Shown here: one piece after another, positions 61,015-64,000 of the stretch | How the letters are laid out: every line of letters begins with the position of its first letter | How positions within the stretch are numbered: the stretch's first letter is position 1 | From: Gari tellinella | Taxonomy: Eukaryota; Mollusca; Bivalvia; Cardiida; Psammobiidae | DNA: 64,000 nucleotides | NCBI GenBank assembly: GCA_922989275.2 | Contig: OV277869.1 | Coordinates: 16,701,189-16,765,188 of the forward strand | Direction: 5' to 3' | Translations under genes and position numbers: made by a program | Notes under the pieces: generated by a model | Told to the model about the DNA's origin: nothing | The model's database searches: none | Seen by the model: the letters and a program-made list of their open reading frames with translations, nothing else

Positions 61015-61401
61015 TGAATTGATACTGGTTAATATATATTTACCTTGACAACATGCTTCAGACGCGTTCGTTCTGTCGACACGTACTGAGAATTATTGAA
61101 TAGTATCAAACAGAAAATGCTAAAGAGGAAATTGAGTAAAATTCTTACATGCACTTATACAATTGAGGGGGGTCGAAACAACACATATGTACAAATGTAC
61201 CATACATGATTTCGTTGTTTTAACCTCTTTTCTGTGATAATGTAGTGTACTATAAGGATACATTATTATCACCAATCATATTGTCCCGATGGATTCACGG
61301 TAATGCGACATAATGGCTGTAAATGATGTAATAGCAGACACAATAGTAGTTATGGATATGATACATTGTCTGCTATTATGATATAATCTTGAACATTGCC
61401 T
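61015..61401. other. Unassigned sequence
   Basis: ATAATAGCAGACA / TGTCTGCTATTATG (about 61330 and about 61370) form a small inverted pair. No gene was seen. Confidence 0.4.
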
Positions 61402-61566
61402 GGGTCCAAGGTAATAAAGCTTTTGAGCTGAAATGAAATCGTTCTCAAGCATTTGATTGGCCAGATTTGAGCCTAGGCTCAAATCTGACCAATCAGATGC
61501 TTGAGAATGAGACCAGACTTGAGAATGAGACCAGACTCAACTCAGAGGCTTTATAACATCGGAACC
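61402..61566. mobile_element. Snap-F near-palindrome with internal duplication
   Basis: GGTCCAAGGTAATAAAGC and GGCTTTATAACATCGGAACC are the ends. The arms meet at TTTGAGCCTAGGCTCAAA. The right arm carries a tandem GAGAATGAGACCAGACTT duplication. Confidence 0.78.
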
Positions 61567-61620
61567 TGGCACTCAGAACTGTACTCGGTGTATTCAATCC
61601 GAGTTGAGTAACAGAAGCAG

Positions 61621-61903
61621 GGGTCCGCCTTAGGAAACGTCGTTCGACAAGATTGATCGAAGGCAGATTCTAAAATTCTAATTTATTATTTATTTCTTCA
61701 TCTGATCCTATCTTGTGACGTCTCTTTGGAACCGTCTTTTCTTATCTAAACCTGTCTTCTGACATCTCTTTAAAATCGTCTTGAAAAGACAATTCCAAAG
61801 ATGTGTCATAAGATATGATTAGACGGACAAATCATAGTTTAAATTATTCTATAGTTTTTGACTTACGAGCGTTTTTGTCGTACACCGTTTTGTAAGACGG
61901 GTC
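61621..61903. mobile_element. Snap-H variant
   Basis: GGGTCCGCCTTAGGAAACGT and TACACCGTTTTGTAAGACGG are the ends. GACATCTCTTTAAAATCGTC and ATGTGTCATAAGATATGATT lie inside, and a partial internal duplication (TCTTTGGAACCGTC / TCTTTAAAATCGTC) is visible. Confidence 0.65.
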
Positions 61904-62254
61904 ATGATCTATAGTAAACTTTTATTATTTTATGGTAGGGGTTTCTAAGAGGGATGTGTTTTCTGTGGTGGTGAAAAACTCAATGTTCATAATTAAAATA
62001 TGGTACTGTCTTTTCTATTGTTCTTTCTAAAGTTTATTAGTGCGGTTTCTAACATCCGTAAACCTTTCTGCTTTCTTTAATACATGTGGTAATTTCATTA
62101 AGTCCTTAATTCTTTAAAGGCAAAATATACGATACTGCCAAAATGCCGAAAGTTCCTAAAATACTCTGATATAAAGGAAGCCCTGTACTTTTATTTCTAT
62201 TGGCCCAGCCAACAAAACTCGTCAAGGACTGGTAATCCCAACATTACGGATCTA
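61904..62254. other. Unassigned sequence
   Basis: I see no gene or recognised repeat. Confidence 0.35.
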
Positions 62255-62466
62255 GGGACCGTTTCATAAAACTTCGTACGACCAAAAAACGATCGTAATT
62301 CAAAACTTTCAAATACATTTAAATTTCTGATTTCTCTATGTCTTTTCAAGACGATTCCAAAAAGATGTCACAAGACAGGATTAGATGGAGAAATAAATAA
62401 TAACTGAAACTTTTATAATCTGACTTACGACAACATTTATCGTAGGAAGCTTTATGAAACGGGTCC
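62255..62466. mobile_element. Snap-H MITE
   Basis: GGGACCGTTTCATAAAACTT-CGTACGA and TCGTAGGAAG-CTTTATGAAACGGGTCC are inverted. AAGATGTCACAAGACAGGAT lies inside. Confidence 0.8.
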
Positions 62467-62746
62467 TTGACGCCTTTCCCACAGGATTTGGCATTTCAAC
62501 CTTCTTACACTTTCTAGTATAACAGAGGTTAGATATTATGATAGGATAGAGAAGGGTACATGTAACTACGTGTATGTGGCTACACTGGGAAGGACGTAAT
62601 GTTTTCACAATAGAATACGTCCATTGCGACCAAGATTCTCAGCAAGGCTCACCACCTTTTGCCACCCTGTTTATAATAGACGGCCAACATTTTCAAAATG
62701 ATTCAATGTTCTCAATTTATTTGAATTGCGGATGAGTTCTTTTGCG
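62467..62746. other. Unassigned sequence
   Basis: I see no gene or recognised repeat. Confidence 0.35.
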
Positions 62747-63006
62747 TTAGACCATTCCCAATAGTCTGTTTCTAGTTTTTGAAGACTGCTGACCACTTGG
62801 AGCAGGTTTGAAAAAAAAAGCAAAATGCGCCTTAAGGCGCATTCTGTTATAATGTTAGCCTACTTTAAGCTACGAGCTTCTAGGATAAAGAAACAACCGG
62901 TATTTCTTATGGTGCATTTTCATGATTGTTTAAAGTGGAACTATTGTCTACAGTGAATGAATAAATAAAAGGCGTGAAAAGACGTCTCTATGGAGTAATG
63001 CGTTGA
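62747..63006. mobile_element. TTAA-C MITE
   Basis: TTAGACCATTCCCAATAG and CTATGGAGTAATGCG-TTGA are decayed ends. The hairpin GCAAAATGCGCC-TTAA-GGCGCATTCTG keeps the apical TTAA. Confidence 0.8.
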
Positions 63007-63327
63007 CGAGGAACTGAATAACGCCATTCACACTGTATTGCTATGAGCCCATCAGTCTGTTTGTATTAATGATCCGGTAATTAGTGCATACAACATTATT
63101 GATAGACTGAAGACATCGACTGTCCATATCATTGTAAGACGACTTTACAGACAATGATTAATGTATAGTTAACGACTACGGTGATCAAATACCGATACGT
63201 TATCGCATCGGTCCATGTCGCAGAGTCTACTAGAGATGTTTTCTCACTCGAAAATATCACATTCCTAAGAATTACAGTCAATACGTCATGTTTTTCAGAG
63301 CTTATGATAAGGTGAGTATTTCAAATA
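63007..63327. other. Unassigned sequence
   Basis: An ATG at 63288 opens eight codons (MFFRAYDK) that end at AAG|GTGAGT (63312), a donor-like site. There is nothing else to support a gene. Confidence 0.3.
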
Positions 63328-63661
63328 CAGTGATTCCTCCCTACAACGGCCCTCACAACAACGATTCCCTCCTTACAACAACGATTGCCGCTCTTCCATC
63401 CAGGCAAGACAAATATGTCCAACCTATTCACGGCTGCAATGTCGTTTGCTTAGAGTTGACATCCGCTGTTTTTCTCAAAGTTACAAAAAAACTTAATGAC
63501 GAGTGACAAACAGTTTGATCCAGATCAGACGCCGCGTTACGCGGCGTCTGATCTGGATTCAAGTTGTTTGCAAATGTTAGCCAAGTTCCCTCCCTATAAA
63601 GACTCCCTGCGAACAACGAACACACTTTTTCTCTCCCATTTGGTGTCGATGTAGAGCGCTG
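63328..63661. mobile_element. TA-B MITE
   Basis: CAGTGATTCCTCCCTACAAC and CGATGTAGAGCGCTG lie between TA dinucleotides, and the right end has a small deletion. The core at 63507-63571 is nearly perfect. Confidence 0.85.
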
Positions 63662-63769
63662 TACTCTACATGTTAATCCTTATTCCTTAATCAAATCCTT
63701 TGTGGTGACTTCTGACCAAAATGTCTACAACATAGTGTTTGGTAGAGGCATACACTCGTCACTTGAGAT

Positions 63770-63853
63770 CAATGTGGAGCTTTCTGTTTTACCTGCCTTA
63801 AATACGTGATAACACTATTTAGTGGTCGTAATAGAGATGTTATACTTTACTTA
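63770..63853. repeat. Pogo-like MITE fragment
   Basis: GGAGCTTTCTGTTTTACCTG, CTTAAATACGTGATAACA and TTTAGTGGTCGTAATAGAGA match the right part of 5426-5619. Confidence 0.6.
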
Positions 63854-63968
63854 CCTACTGTGTAAACACCAAAAGGCAACAGTAAAGCAGTAAATGACGT
63901 TTCACCTTTTACAATATTGCACATCCATTATTAGATCAACCAGAATATTTTCACACGTTTCGCCATAA

Positions 63969-64000
63969 CAGTGGAGAAATCATTATTCCATCCCGTTTTA
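63969..64000. mobile_element. TA-A left end, cut by the window edge
   Basis: CAGTGGAGAAATCATTATTC and CATCCCGTTTTA match the TA-A left end and continue beyond the window. Confidence 0.7.

Noticed and set aside
5763..63571. CRISPR array or bacterial terminators/attenuators
   Set aside because: The hairpins are irregularly spaced, lie inside TIR elements with target duplications, and the DNA is eukaryotic.

Overview
This is 64 kb of AT-rich animal nuclear DNA, almost certainly from a bivalve mollusc. The call rests on an intact eukaryotic tRNA-Leu gene, a tRNA-headed SINE of a type I know from molluscs, a dispersed repeat whose ends (AAGAGGCCCATG...GGCCT and a TGGCAC/GTGCCA hairpin) I recognise from bivalve transcripts, a jockey/CR1-like non-LTR retrotransposon fragment, and very many short inverted-repeat transposons. 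From familiarity only, I would guess a heterodont such as a dreissenid. I found no convincing protein-coding host gene: nearly all short open frames lie in repeats and carry no recognisable domain.

The window is essentially a museum of non-autonomous DNA transposons (MITEs). I use these names below. TTAA-C: ends TTAA-CCC(T/A)TTACCCCATAG, about 245 bp, with a GCAGAATGCGCC-TTAA-GGCGCATTCTGC hairpin. TTAA-D: ends TTAA-CCCTTTCACTGCC, about 200-225 bp. TTAA-E: ends TTAA-CTCTTTC...GAAAGGG-TTAA, about 220-245 bp. The TTAA duplications and CCC-type ends fit piggyBac-like elements. TA-A: ends CAGTGGAGAA, about 250 bp. TA-B: ends CAGTGCTCCCTCTCTACAAC, about 320-390 bp. Both have TA flanks and look pogo/Tc1-mariner-like. 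Snap-F is a 110-170 bp near-palindrome and Snap-H has ends GGGCCCGTTTCATAAAACTT. The most striking fact is that TA-A, TA-B, TTAA-D and, in altered form, TTAA-E carry the same central 66-70 bp hairpin (the Hp core: GCAAACAGTTTGGATCC, TGATCAGACGCC, a short GCGTTACGC apex, then the mirror image). More than 40 copies keep both arms.

Layout. 1-5 kb: foldback element, 170-bp tandem repeat, retrotransposon fragment, tRNA-Leu. 5-14 kb: pogo-like MITE, several TTAA-D and TA-A copies, a SINE, first copy of a conserved 300-bp repeat (O), and a TTAA-E nested in a TTAA-C. 14.4-17.05 kb: a 2.65-kb long-TIR element filled with GGTCCAAATTTGAT satellite units. 17-24 kb: nested TTAA-D/Snap-F, TA-B, then a probable 5.7-kb pogo-ended composite containing a 161-bp tandem array and a 2.4-kb hAT-like element. 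24-37.5 kb: dense MITEs, two more SINEs, second O copy, and a roughly 960-bp tandem segmental duplication. 37.6-39.2 kb: 241-bp and 154-bp tandem repeats. 40-48 kb: near-identical 242-bp duplicates, the bivalve repeat, and dispersed copies of a possible promoter plus first exon. 49-64 kb: more MITEs, including a 0.9-kb tandem duplication that preserves a filled and an empty TTAA site.

There are no operons or pathways to assemble. The mechanistic story is one of transposons inserting into each other, often exactly at TTAA sites carried by other elements, and of recombination between copies. The only unit I would call a functional gene is tRNA-Leu(UAG).
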